The notes under the pieces: model-generated
Told to the model about the DNA's origin: nothing
The model's input: the letters and a program-made list of their open reading frames with translations, nothing else
Databases searched by the model: none
Translations under genes and position numbers: made by a program
NCBI GenBank assembly: GCA_014584395.1
Contig: JACTMY010000019.1
Span: forward strand, 62,001-126,000
Reading direction: 5' to 3'
DNA: 64,000 nt
Source: Planctomycetota bacterium
Lineage (GTDB): Bacteria; Planctomycetota; Planctomycetia; Gemmatales; HRBIN36
In this document: in pieces, positions 25,940 to 34,599 of the stretch
Position numbering within the stretch: the stretch's first letter is position 1
How the letters are laid out: every line of letters starts with the position of its first letter

Positions 25940-26420
25940 GCATCTCAAACGTGTTGAGGTAAGGAACTTTGAACTCGTCGCAAACGTCTGGAAGCAGGAT
26001 GCGGCTCTTCGAGTCGGGACGGGGCTGTTCGTTGGTGACGACGATATGGCCATGGGTATACGCAAACGCTACGAGCCAGCCGTCCGCCTCGGTTGCAAAC
26101 TTCGCCTTCGCTGGTGCGGAGTATTGGGTGTTCCGTTGCGCCCACAGCATGATTTTCGAATACGCAGACGTTACGTCACCGCCGCCCGTGCGGAGAAAGA
26201 ACCCGGCCGGCAGTTCGCTTTGAACCCACTGCACAAGGTCTTCTTCCGGTCTGCCGGCCAGCAGCTCGCTCTGAACTTTGTCAATGCTGAATACGGATCC
26301 AGAGTTGTGGTGGTGGATTAGGCTTTCCCAAAAGCCGGGGCATATGGGGAAGGCGTAGTAAGCGTTTTTGGCCGCGATGAACACATCTGAATCCAGGAGG
26401 TAGCGGCGATGTTCACTCAT
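25878..26420 (-). CDS. DUF4411 family PIN-like protein
   Basis: This 180-residue protein has an N-terminal PIN-like motif (YLLDSDVFIAAKN, acidic residues near 10-12), a mid-protein acidic EADGWLVAFA segment and a late VVTNEQPRPDSKSRI segment typical of DUF4411. It is predicted to be a PIN-fold ribonuclease. The start overlaps the stop of the HTH/ImmA-IrrE gene by 4 bases (ATGA), so the two form a tight pair, arranged like a type II toxin-antitoxin module. RNase activity is inferred, not shown. Confidence 0.8.
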   Translation of the reverse strand: MSEHRRYLLDSDVFIAAKNAYYAFPICPGFWESLIHHHNSGSVFSIDKVQSELLAGRPEEDLVQWVQSELPAGFFLRTGGGDVTSAYSKIMLWAQRNTQYSAPAKAKFATEADGWLVAFAYTHGHIVVTNEQPRPDSKSRILLPDVCDEFKVPYLNTFEMLKELTVRLIYNPSHPQPASR

Positions 26421-27565
26421 GGAAGGGGTACCCCCAGTCGCCGGGCATATTCCTGGAACGCGCCCCCATGCAACCCGGTAAGGGTGTAAGCTTCCTTGAA
26501 CGACAGCCGTCCTTCTTTCGCCGCGCGGATGACGCGAAGCGCGAATACCTGTCCGATTCGGGTGTTCTGCGTGTTGTAAAAGTCGCCGCCCCCGGCAGCC
26601 GATGCGGGACGGTGCTCTTCTTCCATGTAGGCGTTGTAAAACTCGAAAAAGGTCCTCCGCGACACGAGGCCCAAATCCATCGCCCGGCGTCCGGCTACTA
26701 TGGGGCTGACCTTGAATTTCTTAGCTGCTGTGTGGAACGGCTGATCGGCACGGCCGATTTCCTTCCAGAGGGCCTTGAGTTCATTCGCCGGAACCAGGAA
26801 CTCCGCCGCTGCACGATCACACCATACTTCGATGTCGTGCGTCGATTTCTCGGCCAGGCCGGCGTTTGTCAACGCGCTCTCGCCAAGCCAGATATGAGCC
26901 AATTCATGAGCGAGCGTGAACATCTGGGCCGATTTCGCATCACTGCCATTTACAAATATCAACGGCGCGTAATTGTCGGCGAGCGCAAAACCTCGGAACT
27001 CTTCCACGTCCAGTTTGCGATGTGTGTTGTTCCCAACGATACCGTTGACCACCACCGTTACGCCGATGCTCTCGATGCTTCGCCGCAACTCACCGACGGC
27101 TTCTTGCCAAGTACGCACGTTCGCGGCCCAGCCGTCCATCAGTCCGACTGTTCGACGCATTTCCAGGCCGATTCCTGCGGGATCATCGCTTCGCCGGGCA
27201 CTCCCCACGAAGTCAAGTTGGTCGCCGTCGCACTCGATCCGATCCTCGCGGAGCCATGCTTGGCGTTGCTGCATCGAATAGATTGTGTCCAGCAAATCGG
27301 GACTGGGCCGTTTAACACCCTTGCCTTCAAGCGTGCGGAGATCAGGGACTGGAAGCTTTTCATCAGGCGGTTCAGGAAGGAACAAGTACCCGAATGGCAC
27401 ATGCGCCGCTTTAGCGAAGCCTTCTAACTGCTTGTGTGTAGGGAGTGCTTCGCCTCGTTCCCATTCCTTGAGTCTGGGAAACTTCTCGTAGAGATGCGAA
27501 CCGCGCTCCCCAACCCGCTTAATTGCCCAATGCAGCAATTTGGGATTCACCTCGACGCGCATCAT
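26417..27565 (-). CDS. HTH (XRE-like) - ImmA/IrrE metallopeptidase, partner of DUF4411
   Basis: This 382-residue protein has a divergent XRE-type helix-turn-helix region (about 5-65, including PRLKEWERGEALPTHKQL and PFGYLFLPEPP). An ImmA/IrrE (COG2856) zinc peptidase domain follows with the HExxH motif in FTLAHELAHIWLG, then the third-ligand region WCDRAAAEFLVP. Such proteins act as regulators or antitoxins that can cleave repressors. The 4-base overlap with DUF4411 downstream supports a two-gene module. The start could be the second Met. Confidence 0.88.
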   Translation of the reverse strand: MMRVEVNPKLLHWAIKRVGERGSHLYEKFPRLKEWERGEALPTHKQLEGFAKAAHVPFGYLFLPEPPDEKLPVPDLRTLEGKGVKRPSPDLLDTIYSMQQRQAWLREDRIECDGDQLDFVGSARRSDDPAGIGLEMRRTVGLMDGWAANVRTWQEAVGELRRSIESIGVTVVVNGIVGNNTHRKLDVEEFRGFALADNYAPLIFVNGSDAKSAQMFTLAHELAHIWLGESALTNAGLAEKSTHDIEVWCDRAAAEFLVPANELKALWKEIGRADQPFHTAAKKFKVSPIVAGRRAMDLGLVSRRTFFEFYNAYMEEEHRPASAAGGGDFYNTQNTRIGQVFALRVIRAAKEGRLSFKEAYTLTGLHGGAFQEYARRLGVPLP

Positions 27566-27725
27566 GTGGCCTCCTTGCCAAGTTGGCGAACGTCGATCTG
27601 GCCGGTTAAAATGACAGAGACACGCTTGAATAGAAAATGTCGAATTTTTTCGACAGACAACTTGAAGGCCACATGAATAAAGTCGGTCTTGGTGTGCACG
27701 TAGCTATAATTCATAATGATCTCGT

Positions 27726-27959
27726 TCAGTACGTCAAAGCCTGCGCATTACCGTTTGCCCTGGCTGCCCCGGCTGGCATTGTTTTTCTCAACACTTTGAG
27801 CTTACCACGATGCTTCGCCAATAGCCACTCAGGGAGGAGTATGATGCCAACGCGCAAACGTTTCGCCTCGACCATGCTTGCCCGGTCGCCCCGTTTTCCG
27901 GCCTTTGCCCGTTCTTTCGCAATCTCCCCGACCCACGGCGGCAGCACGGCCAGCGCCAT
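27726..27959 (-). CDS. Possible small basic protein, 77 aa
   Basis: The reading frame has AGAGGCG just before the ATG and an amphipathic, Lys/Arg-rich composition (…VGEIAKERAKAGKRGD…, LLPEWLLAKHRGKLKVL) that looks more like protein than shadow sequence. It reads outward from the left inverted-repeat arm. I recognise no family. It could be a remnant. Confidence 0.3.
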   Translation of the reverse strand: MALAVLPPWVGEIAKERAKAGKRGDRASMVEAKRLRVGIILLPEWLLAKHRGKLKVLRKTMPAGAARANGNAQALTY

Positions 27960-27960
27960 C

Positions 27961-28137
27961 GCCTCTGGACGTCATCTACATCTCCTCTCGTGCCCAAACT
28001 CTGTTATAGCGTGGTCTCCTGTCCACACCATTTTTCCCGTCCGCAGGAATCCACTCTTTCATTCGTTCCCCTCTCGTACCCAAACTCTGTTTGGGCACGA
28101 GGGGCGAGATCACTTCTGTCGATGATGTCCAGCGGCG
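27961..28137. repeat. Diverged inverted repeat with two outward-facing arms
   Basis: The reverse complement of 27961-28005 and the forward sequence 28083-28137 share a series of blocks in the same order: GTTTGGGCACGAG, GG, AGAT, GATGA(C/T)GTCCAG(A/C)GGC. The arms of about 45-55 bases face outward across about 80 bases of spacer. Translated, both read MGTRG…DDVQRR. Confidence 0.6.
28070..28104. repeat. Palindromic repeat unit (REP-like)
   Basis: A hairpin with a perfect 7-bp core (CCCAAAC/GTTTGGG, 3-base loop) extends with one mismatch and one wobble to about 16 bp. A half copy of the same sequence is at 27982-28005. Similar short palindromes are dispersed in many bacterial genomes. Confidence 0.6.
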
Positions 28138-28240
28138 TTACCGCGAGATCATCCGTAATGACAAGATGCACCTCGTCAAGGTGGCGGGCAAATTGCGTGT
28201 TGAACCCATGCCGGCAGGGTGTACAGGCCGTGTCCGGGGT

Positions 28241-28292
28241 GTGTGCAACTCGGCGCGCGGGTGGGTCGTGGGCGTGCTGCACCCCGCGCTGG
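28241..28292 (+). repeat. Interspersed repeat, copy A
   Basis: A 52-base stretch starting GTGTGCAAC and ending in GCGTGCTGC then CCCCGCGCT-GG is similar, in blocks, to minus-strand 62801-62855. By eye about three quarters of positions agree. Confidence 0.5.
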
Positions 28293-28604
28293 CATGTGGT
28301 TCTTCAAACGCTCCCTCATGGTCGCGGTTCAGAGTGGTTTCGGAGCGTGCGCCCCTCGCTCGTGCTCGGGGCTTGTCGATTCATCGCGCCAGGGAGTTCG
28401 CGGCGCTGTAGAAAACACACTTCAATGTTGCTGCATAAGGAAATGAGGTGAGCGTTTCTTGGGAGCCAGGCACCGCCGAGCGTGCCATTCACTGGCGCTA
28501 TTGTGACCTGTCGCAGGCTTGTCTTCACCGCCGCGTTCGGGCAGAATGAGTCGATGGCGGATTCGTTCTCCCCCAATGCCATCCTTCAACTCGGAGGTGC
28601 AGCC

Positions 28605-30344
28605 GTGCGTGGTGGCCTGATCCTGATTGCGATCGCGTTTCTCTTTCCCCTTCTCACTCCAGCACAATTGCAAGATACCCGGGCCAAGATCGCCGAGCTG
28701 GAACGCAAGCTGGCGGAGCTGCCCCCGGGTCAATTCGACTTCGGCTTGCACAACGAGCTGCGGCACCTGTATGGCAGCATCGACCAGAAGAAAGCGATGC
28801 GGCACGTGGACATCATCCTCAAGCACCAACGCTTCGATGGCTACATGAAGCAAATCCTCGGCGGCGCCAGTGAGAATAAAACCCAGGCCATTGCCAAACT
28901 CACCGGCCTGGCCCGGCAACATGCCGATTTGCCGCATCTGGCGGCATGCTGCTGGATTTGGGCGGGCGACCTGGAAAGCGATCGCACTAAGGCCCAGGCC
29001 CATTTCAAGCAGGCGCTGGCCGTCAAGAATCTCAGCGAGGATTACCGCGAAGCCATCGAGGACCGCGTCCTCTTCGACCCAGCCAACCGCAAACCCTGGC
29101 CAAAACAGATCACACCGCCCGACGACCTCAAGGATGCGCCCGGCCCCTGGAGCGATCCCGACGATCCCACTCTTTGGCCCAACCGCACGAGCCGAGCCAA
29201 CAGCGATCCCTGGATCGCCGAGCATCACGATCAGATCAAGGTCATGAAGCCCCGGTTGCTGTTGATCAATTTCTCCAACGAACATTCCCGGGATCACCTG
29301 GATCGGCTGACGCGGCGATTGATCGAGGCCTTGGCCGAGAGCACGCGCTATCACGGCTACCAGGACGCCCTGGCCCCGGCCTTTTTGCAGTATCAGGTTT
29401 TCAAATTCATTGATCTCCGCGACGCCGATTCCAAGACGGGCAACAGCCGCAAGATTCCGGTCAAGGATCCGCAGGCCACCCGCGGCTTCAACATGAAATA
29501 TCGCCAATATTTCTCACCCGAATTCGCGGAGTATTACGGCGTGCCCGATCCGCGCGATCCGAAGCGCTTCTTGCGGCTGGATGAACTGCTCGACGGCGGC
29601 TACGTCCATGAAGTCTGGTTCTTCGAATCGGGCAATGTCCACGCCAAGCCGCACGTCGGCTCCTTCGAGGTCGTCGAAGAGAAGCCCCGCTACGATGCCA
29701 ACTTCAAGAAGATCGGCAAGGATTGGGTCCAGTCGGGCAACGGCGGCGACCACGAGCAGCCCTGGGTGGGACGCAGTTGCCGCATCGGGTGCGTCAATGC
29801 CTCGCGCGGCATCGGCTGTTTCCTCGAAAGTCTCGCTCATGGGATGGAAGGCACGTCCAATAGCAATGCCATTCCCTATTTCACGAAGTACTTCAGAGAG
29901 TATGCCGACTTCAACCTGCGGGAGCGGTACAAGCTGCCGTTCGACAATCTCTATGGCGTGGACTATGGAGGGAAACAGATCGAGTATCCGAATCCGACGA
30001 CCATGGTCCTGAAGCATCGGGGCAAGGAATATCGGGTGGACAACTATGTCCCCGCGGGGGGCAGCGCTCATTTCCCGCCCAATGCTCGAGGCCATTATGA
30101 CCTTGACAACACTGCCCCGGTCATGTCCACCATCGAGGATTGGCGCATCGGCAGCGGGCCGGACGGCAAGGACGCGGCCAAGCCGTTCACGAATCAGAGC
30201 TTTCGCCAGTACCGCGATCTGGCTCCGGACTGCATGGGCGCCTGGCTAATTTTCTGGCGGCAGAACATGCCTGGATTGAACAATCGGCAAAAGGATGACC
30301 AGGGACGACCGATGAAAAACTGGTGGCCGTTCTTGTTTTATTAA
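28605..30344 (+). CDS. Secreted protein of unknown family, 579 aa
   Basis: I prefer the GTG at 28605 because a perfect GGAGGT lies 6 bases upstream and the product then begins with a clear signal peptide (RGGLILIAIAFLFPLLTPA). A coiled-coil-like stretch (DTRAKIAELERKLAELP) and a helical repeat-like region (to about 180) follow. A large domain (about 225-579) is rich in Trp, Tyr, His and Asp, with segments EVWFFESGN, GRSCRIGCVNASRGIGC and AHFPPNARGHYD. I recognise no named family. It probably heads an operon with the hydrolase 18 bases downstream. Confidence 0.75.
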   Translation: MRGGLILIAIAFLFPLLTPAQLQDTRAKIAELERKLAELPPGQFDFGLHNELRHLYGSIDQKKAMRHVDIILKHQRFDGYMKQILGGASENKTQAIAKLTGLARQHADLPHLAACCWIWAGDLESDRTKAQAHFKQALAVKNLSEDYREAIEDRVLFDPANRKPWPKQITPPDDLKDAPGPWSDPDDPTLWPNRTSRANSDPWIAEHHDQIKVMKPRLLLINFSNEHSRDHLDRLTRRLIEALAESTRYHGYQDALAPAFLQYQVFKFIDLRDADSKTGNSRKIPVKDPQATRGFNMKYRQYFSPEFAEYYGVPDPRDPKRFLRLDELLDGGYVHEVWFFESGNVHAKPHVGSFEVVEEKPRYDANFKKIGKDWVQSGNGGDHEQPWVGRSCRIGCVNASRGIGCFLESLAHGMEGTSNSNAIPYFTKYFREYADFNLRERYKLPFDNLYGVDYGGKQIEYPNPTTMVLKHRGKEYRVDNYVPAGGSAHFPPNARGHYDLDNTAPVMSTIEDWRIGSGPDGKDAAKPFTNQSFRQYRDLAPDCMGAWLIFWRQNMPGLNNRQKDDQGRPMKNWWPFLFY

Positions 30345-30362
30345 CATCGAAGAGGGATTCAC

Positions 30363-31355
30363 ATGAGCATGGCTTGGCTGGGTTGTTGGCTGATGATGGC
30401 GGCGCCGCCGGTGTTTACTCCCGACGACGCTGACTTGGCAGTACCCTTCACGCGCTTCACAACGCAAGATGCCTATCAGCGAACGATCACGGGCTACCTG
30501 TCCAAACCACCCAAGGATGCCGGGAGTCAGAAGCTGCCTTTGATCCTATTCATCACGGGTTCGGGCAGCCAATCGGTGTTTACCCCTCATGGCGACAAGA
30601 TCAACAGCAGCATCCAAGGGTTGCTCTATCAACTGGCCAAGGGGCGTGCCCGCATTCTTGTGGTCGAGAAAGTGGGCGTCCGATTCTTGGATGCGCCTAA
30701 GCGATTCGGTTCCGCCGAAGAGGGATCGAAGCAGTTTCTCGAAGAGCACACGCTGGTCCGCTGGGCAGAAGCAAATGCCGCGGCCTTGAAGGCAGCCCTA
30801 GCCCTGCCAGAAATCGACTTAAGCCGCGTCTTGGTGGTGGGCCATTCGGAGGGAGGCATCGTGGCGGCGCGGGTCGCGGCCGAAGTGCCCGCCGTGTCGC
30901 ACGTGGCCCCGCTGGGTTGCAGCGGCGTGACGCAGCTTTACAGCATGGCGGAGCTGTTTCGCCGCCGCGCGCCGGATGGCCAAGGCCAGGCCGCCATGCA
31001 ACAAGTGTTCGATCAATGGGCCAAGATGCAGGCCAAGCCCGACAGCATCGAGGATTTCTGGCTGGGCCATCCCTATCGCCGCTGGACCACCTTCATGAAG
31101 CATTCCGTGCTGGAGGAACTCAAGCGCAGTCAAGCTCGAATCTATCTGGCTCATGGCACGGCGGACGAGGCGGACGCAATTCAGGGTTTTGACGTCATGC
31201 GCGCGGAACTCATCGCCCATGGCCGGGATGTTACCGCTGAGCGCATCGAAGGCGGGGATCATGGCTTTTTCGTCAAGGACGACAAGAAGAGCGGCATGCA
31301 GCGCGTGATGGGCAACGTCGTGGCTTGGTTTTTACCGGCAGGAGAATCCCAATGA
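30363..31355 (+). CDS. Alpha/beta hydrolase, probably exported
   Basis: This 330-residue protein has a short hydrophobic N-terminus. The hydrolase core carries the oxyanion-side ILFITGSGSQ motif (about 60), the nucleophile elbow VVGHSEGG (Ser, about 161), an acid region near YLAHGTADEADA and the catalytic His in EGGDHGFF. All three triad residues are present, so it should be an active esterase, lipase or peptidase. The ribosome-binding site is GAGGGA. The 3' end overlaps the VOC gene by 4 bases, so the two are translationally coupled. Confidence 0.85.
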   Translation: MSMAWLGCWLMMAAPPVFTPDDADLAVPFTRFTTQDAYQRTITGYLSKPPKDAGSQKLPLILFITGSGSQSVFTPHGDKINSSIQGLLYQLAKGRARILVVEKVGVRFLDAPKRFGSAEEGSKQFLEEHTLVRWAEANAAALKAALALPEIDLSRVLVVGHSEGGIVAARVAAEVPAVSHVAPLGCSGVTQLYSMAELFRRRAPDGQGQAAMQQVFDQWAKMQAKPDSIEDFWLGHPYRRWTTFMKHSVLEELKRSQARIYLAHGTADEADAIQGFDVMRAELIAHGRDVTAERIEGGDHGFFVKDDKKSGMQRVMGNVVAWFLPAGESQ

Positions 31356-31708
31356 TTCGCGGCCTACATGCCATGTTTTACACATCCGAGCCCGAGGCGC
31401 TGCGAGCGTTTTTTCGCGACAAGCTCGGCTTCAAGGCCCACGACGTTGGCGACGGCTGGCTCCTCTTTGATCTGCCCGAGGCTGATCTAGGCTGCCATCC
31501 GGCGAGTGCGGACGATGGCGCCCCCACGGGAACGCCAAGCATTTCCTTCTATTGCGACGACATTGAGCAAACCATGGCCACCTTGCAAGGCAAGGGCGTT
31601 GAATTCACGGAGCCCGTGGCGGATCATGGCTATGGCCTGGTCACGCACTTCAAGGCGCCCGGCGGCTTTACCATTCAGCTTTATCAGCCGAGATATACCA
31701 AGGTATAA
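31352..31708 (+). CDS. VOC (glyoxalase/bleomycin-resistance) family protein
   Basis: This 118-residue single VOC module starts at 31352 with AGGAGAA upstream. It has the paired beta-alpha-beta repeats: AMFYTSEPEALRAFFRDKLGF, then SISFYCDDIEQTMATLQGKGVEF, and the closing KAPGGFTIQLYQP. It binds a divalent metal in most relatives; the substrate is unknown. It is coupled by ATGA overlap to the hydrolase. Confidence 0.88.
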   Translation: MIRGLHAMFYTSEPEALRAFFRDKLGFKAHDVGDGWLLFDLPEADLGCHPASADDGAPTGTPSISFYCDDIEQTMATLQGKGVEFTEPVADHGYGLVTHFKAPGGFTIQLYQPRYTKV

Positions 31709-31746
31709 AAAAAATCACCGGGTTTCAGGTCGCCCTGAAACCCGGT
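31708..31746 (-). terminator. Terminator for the Flp-like gene (possibly bidirectional)
   Basis: A perfect 12-bp stem (31717-31728 with 31735-31746) has a 6-base loop. On the minus strand it is followed by a T-run (the A-run at 31708-31714 on plus). It sits between the convergent VOC and Flp-like genes. Confidence 0.85.
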
Positions 31747-31799
31747 CCGCTCAACGGTATTGTTCCACCCTAGACCAGACGAAGGAAGCGGCTCGGAGC

Positions 31800-32114
31800 T
31801 TATTCCGGGCAGCCGCCGCCATCTTGACCGTTGAACATGGCCGCATTGGTGATCACGCGCGGAGCGTGGATCACGTCGATGAATTGACCGCCATTGCTCA
31901 TGGCCGCACAGCCGCTCACGCCACCGTAAGAGTAGGCTTGGCTCAACGCGCCCACCGCATCAGCGATGTCCGCCAGTTCGGCATTGACCGACTGTTGGAC
32001 GGATTTCAAACCGGCCACCAGGCCGACGACCAGGATCGTCGAAACGAAAACCCATTCCGTCGCCAGCAGCGCGCCACGATCATCGTTCCACAGCTTGAGC
32101 ATCAGATTACGCAT
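31800..32114 (-). CDS. Flp/TadE-like small membrane protein
   Basis: This 104-residue peptide resembles planctomycete Flp-type IVb pilin-like proteins: a short basic N-terminus, then NDDRGALLATEWVFVSTILVVGLVAGL, i.e. an acidic residue followed by one membrane helix (about 20-40), then a variable exported tail with two Cys. A strong AGGAGG ribosome-binding site precedes the start. No tad/pil assembly genes are nearby. Confidence 0.7.
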   Translation of the reverse strand: MRNLMLKLWNDDRGALLATEWVFVSTILVVGLVAGLKSVQQSVNAELADIADAVGALSQAYSYGGVSGCAAMSNGGQFIDVIHAPRVITNAAMFNGQDGGGCPE

Positions 32115-32706
32115 GGACCACGAACCTCCTCATCTCTGACAAGACATCGTTGACTCGAAAACCCACATTAGTGGCGCGGCATGGGGTGGTCATGTGGCTC
32201 GCGCCGTTGTATCACGGAGAGCCTCAATAACATCCCGGATGCCATGCGTCAAGCTCACCTTGGACTTGTCGTCCACTGTTTCCCGTTCATTTGTTGCCCG
32301 CGCTCATGGAACTCCTAGCTTCCCCCATTTGCGCAGACCGCCCCGACTCCTTCCGAGGTCGTTTTTCCTGGCTTCCCCCCAGAAACCAAGGATTGGCAAC
32401 GTTCTGAACGGCAACACCACCCCTGACGCCTTGAGGATTGTGATAACTCTCCCCAACGTTAATCTCTTTCTCGGCTACCTTCATGCGCCAACTTGCATCA
32501 ACTTCCGGAAAAACAAAGGAAATCGATGGTGACGGCGTGAAGTGAGCCAATCCTGCGAATCTTGGGAATTTGCTTGAAGACTTCATGGCGGCTTGAAGGT
32601 TTGTTTAAATGCCGTCCCTCTCGGGGTGGCGCCGCGTCTTCGATAGCAGTTTCTATAATATCGTGGTCGATGGGAATGACTTTTCCACCCTCATCAGGCG
32701 GACTTC
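32115..32706. other. Intergenic region, 592 bases
   Basis: Divergent region between the Flp-like gene and the ABC transporter. Apart from the -10 at 32654 nothing was recognised. Reading frames here have poor composition and no ribosome-binding sites. Confidence 0.5.
32654..32659 (+). promoter_or_regulatory. Candidate -10 element for the ABC transporter operon
   Basis: A perfect TATAAT lies 47 bases upstream of the ATPase ATG. No clear -35 is visible. Confidence 0.4.
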
Positions 32707-33726
32707 ATGCCGATCATCTCGGCCCAAGGGTTGAGCAAAACCTATCGGGTTCATCAAAAGAAATCCGGACTGTGGAATGCCTTGCGGAGCCTCGTACATC
32801 GCCGCTACAAGGAAATCCGCGCGGTGGATAACGTCAGTTTCGAGATTGAAGCTGGCGAGATCGTTGCCTTCCTTGGTCCCAACGGGGCGGGCAAGACGAC
32901 CACCCTGAAAATGCTGTCGGGATTGATCTATCCCTCTTCCGGGACGGCGCGCATGCTCGATTTCGTCCCGTGGGAGCGACACGACGCTTTCCGCCGCCAA
33001 TTCTCCCTGATCATGGGGCAGAAAAACCAACTATGGTGGGACTTGCCCGCTTCCGATAGCTTTCAACTGCACCGCGAGATTTACTCCATCCCACTGGATC
33101 AATTTCAAACGACGCTCGGCGAATTGACGGACCTCTTTGGCGTCAAGGAACTGACTCGTCAACCGGTCAGAGAGCTTTCCTTGGGCGAACGCATGAAGAT
33201 GGAGCTGATCGCGGCCCTGTTGCATCAACCCCGGGTGCTGCTCTTGGATGAACCCACGATCGGCTTGGACGTCATCGCCCAGGTGGCGATTCAAAAATGC
33301 CTCCGGGAATACAATGCGCAGCGCGGCGTCACGATGCTGCTTACCAGCCACTACATGCGGGACGTGGAAGCGCTTTGCTCGAGGGTGATGGTGATCAATC
33401 ACGGCCGGCTGATTTACAACGGCCAACTGAGCGGCATCGTCGAACAGTTTGGACGCGAGAAGATCATGCGCGTGCAGTTTGCCACCGAACAGGTTCCCAT
33501 GGAGATCGACTCCTTTGGCACGATCACGCAGCGCCTCGGCCCCGTGGCTGAACTGAAAGTCGAACGGCAGCGCGTCCCCGACGTGCTTAATCAATTGGTC
33601 AATCGATTTCAAATTGCCGACGTGAGCGTGCAGGACCCTCCCCTCGAAAAAATGATCGCCCAGGTCTTCGAGGGCGGGACCGCCACCGAAGCGGAGGCGA
33701 CCGCGGAGGCACGCACGGCGACCTAA
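32707..33726 (+). CDS. ABC-2 type transporter ATP-binding protein (COG4586-like)
   Basis: This 339-residue ATPase has Walker A in LGPNGAGKTT (about residue 60), the Q-loop in LIMGQKNQLWW, the signature variant ELSLGERMKMEL, Walker B in LLLDEPTIGLD and the switch His in LTSHYMRD. The YKEIRAVDNVSFEI start and the MGQKNQLWWDLP segment are typical of the COG4586 subgroup, which works with ABC-2 permeases. It powers an exporter with the membrane protein immediately downstream; the cargo is unknown. Confidence 0.92.
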   Translation: MPIISAQGLSKTYRVHQKKSGLWNALRSLVHRRYKEIRAVDNVSFEIEAGEIVAFLGPNGAGKTTTLKMLSGLIYPSSGTARMLDFVPWERHDAFRRQFSLIMGQKNQLWWDLPASDSFQLHREIYSIPLDQFQTTLGELTDLFGVKELTRQPVRELSLGERMKMELIAALLHQPRVLLLDEPTIGLDVIAQVAIQKCLREYNAQRGVTMLLTSHYMRDVEALCSRVMVINHGRLIYNGQLSGIVEQFGREKIMRVQFATEQVPMEIDSFGTITQRLGPVAELKVERQRVPDVLNQLVNRFQIADVSVQDPPLEKMIAQVFEGGTATEAEATAEARTAT

Positions 33727-33755
33727 CGTTTCAACCAAGACGAAAGGGTCTGGCG

Positions 33756-34565
33756 CTGGCCATCACGAAATACGTTAATATCTGCCGCGTATCGTTGATC
33801 GAACGGTTCACCTACCGTGGCGATTTCATGCTGGCGACGGTCTTGCGGTTTCTGCCGCTGCTGACGACCATCCTGCTTTGGCAAGCGATCTATGCGGGTT
33901 CGGGGCAATCGGAGCTATCCGGGTTTACGTTCCGGAACATGATTGCCTATTTATTGCTGGTGCACATCAGCCGCATGTTTTCCAGCATGCCGGGCCTGTC
34001 GACGGGCATCGCTCGCGACATCCGCCAAGGCGAGATCAAGAAGTATCTGCTGCAGCCCATCGACATGATCGGTTATCTTTTGGCCTATCGCATCGCCCAC
34101 AAATTGGCCTACATCACCACGTCAAGCCTGCCCTATGCGGGGCTGTACATCGTGTGTCGAGGCTACTTCGATGGCTGGCCCGATCCGCTGATTCTGGCGG
34201 CCTATGCCGCATCCTTGATCCTCAGTTTTCTCTGCGGCTTCTTCTTTGAAGTCTGCATGGGCATGCTCGGCTTCTGGATGCTCGAGGTGACGTCGCTGCT
34301 CTACGTGGTCAACACGATCAACTATTTTGTCTCGGGGCAGATGTTTCCTCTCGATCTGCTCCCCTCGGGCTTGGCGGTCGTGCTTAAGGCCTTGCCCTTT
34401 CAATATCTGGCCTATTTCCCCGCCGTCATCTTTCTCGGCAAGGTCCAAGGACAAGAGCTGTGGTGGGGCTTGCTGCAGCAAGCCGCCTGGGCGTTGGGCT
34501 TTTTCCTGCTCGCTCGCTGGCTCTATACCCTGGGGCTGCGCCGTTACAGTGCCTTTGGCGGTTAA
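33756..34565 (+). CDS. ABC-2 type transporter permease (COG4587-like), non-standard start
   Basis: This is the six-helix permease partner of the ATPase. The open frame continues upstream of the TTG at 33795, and the family N-terminus (a Lys-Tyr…[15 protein letters not shown] segment) is encoded there. No ATG or GTG is available, so initiation is likely at a CTG near 33756 or 33750, with AAAGGG upstream. From 33795 alone the product is 256 residues. The YRGDF motif and the [14 protein letters not shown] region fit the family. Such exporters often have a second permease; none follows here. Confidence 0.8.
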   Translation: MAITKYVNICRVSLIERFTYRGDFMLATVLRFLPLLTTILLWQAIYAGSGQSELSGFTFRNMIAYLLLVHISRMFSSMPGLSTGIARDIRQGEIKKYLLQPIDMIGYLLAYRIAHKLAYITTSSLPYAGLYIVCRGYFDGWPDPLILAAYAASLILSFLCGFFFEVCMGMLGFWMLEVTSLLYVVNTINYFVSGQMFPLDLLPSGLAVVLKALPFQYLAYFPAVIFLGKVQGQELWWGLLQQAAWALGFFLLARWLYTLGLRRYSAFGG

Positions 34566-34599
34566 GGTTAGGGGCATCGCACACCCAGCGGGCTTTTCG

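Larger units (their letters stand above)
27566..28604. other. Gene-poor, repeat-containing region
   Basis: About 1 kb without a confident gene. It contains a pair of inverted-repeat arms (27961-28005 and 28083-28137), an imperfect palindrome (28070-28104), one copy of an interspersed repeat (28241-28292) and fragmentary reading frames. It separates the toxin-antitoxin region from the 28.6 kb operon and looks like decayed mobile or accessory DNA. Confidence 0.6.

Noticed and set aside
28070-28104. Palindromes considered as part of a CRISPR array
   Set aside because: Only one full and one half copy, no regular spacers and no cas genes nearby.
32287-32586. A 99-codon minus-strand frame in the intergenic region before the ABC transporter
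   Set aside because: No ribosome-binding site, no domain and poor composition; judged non-coding.
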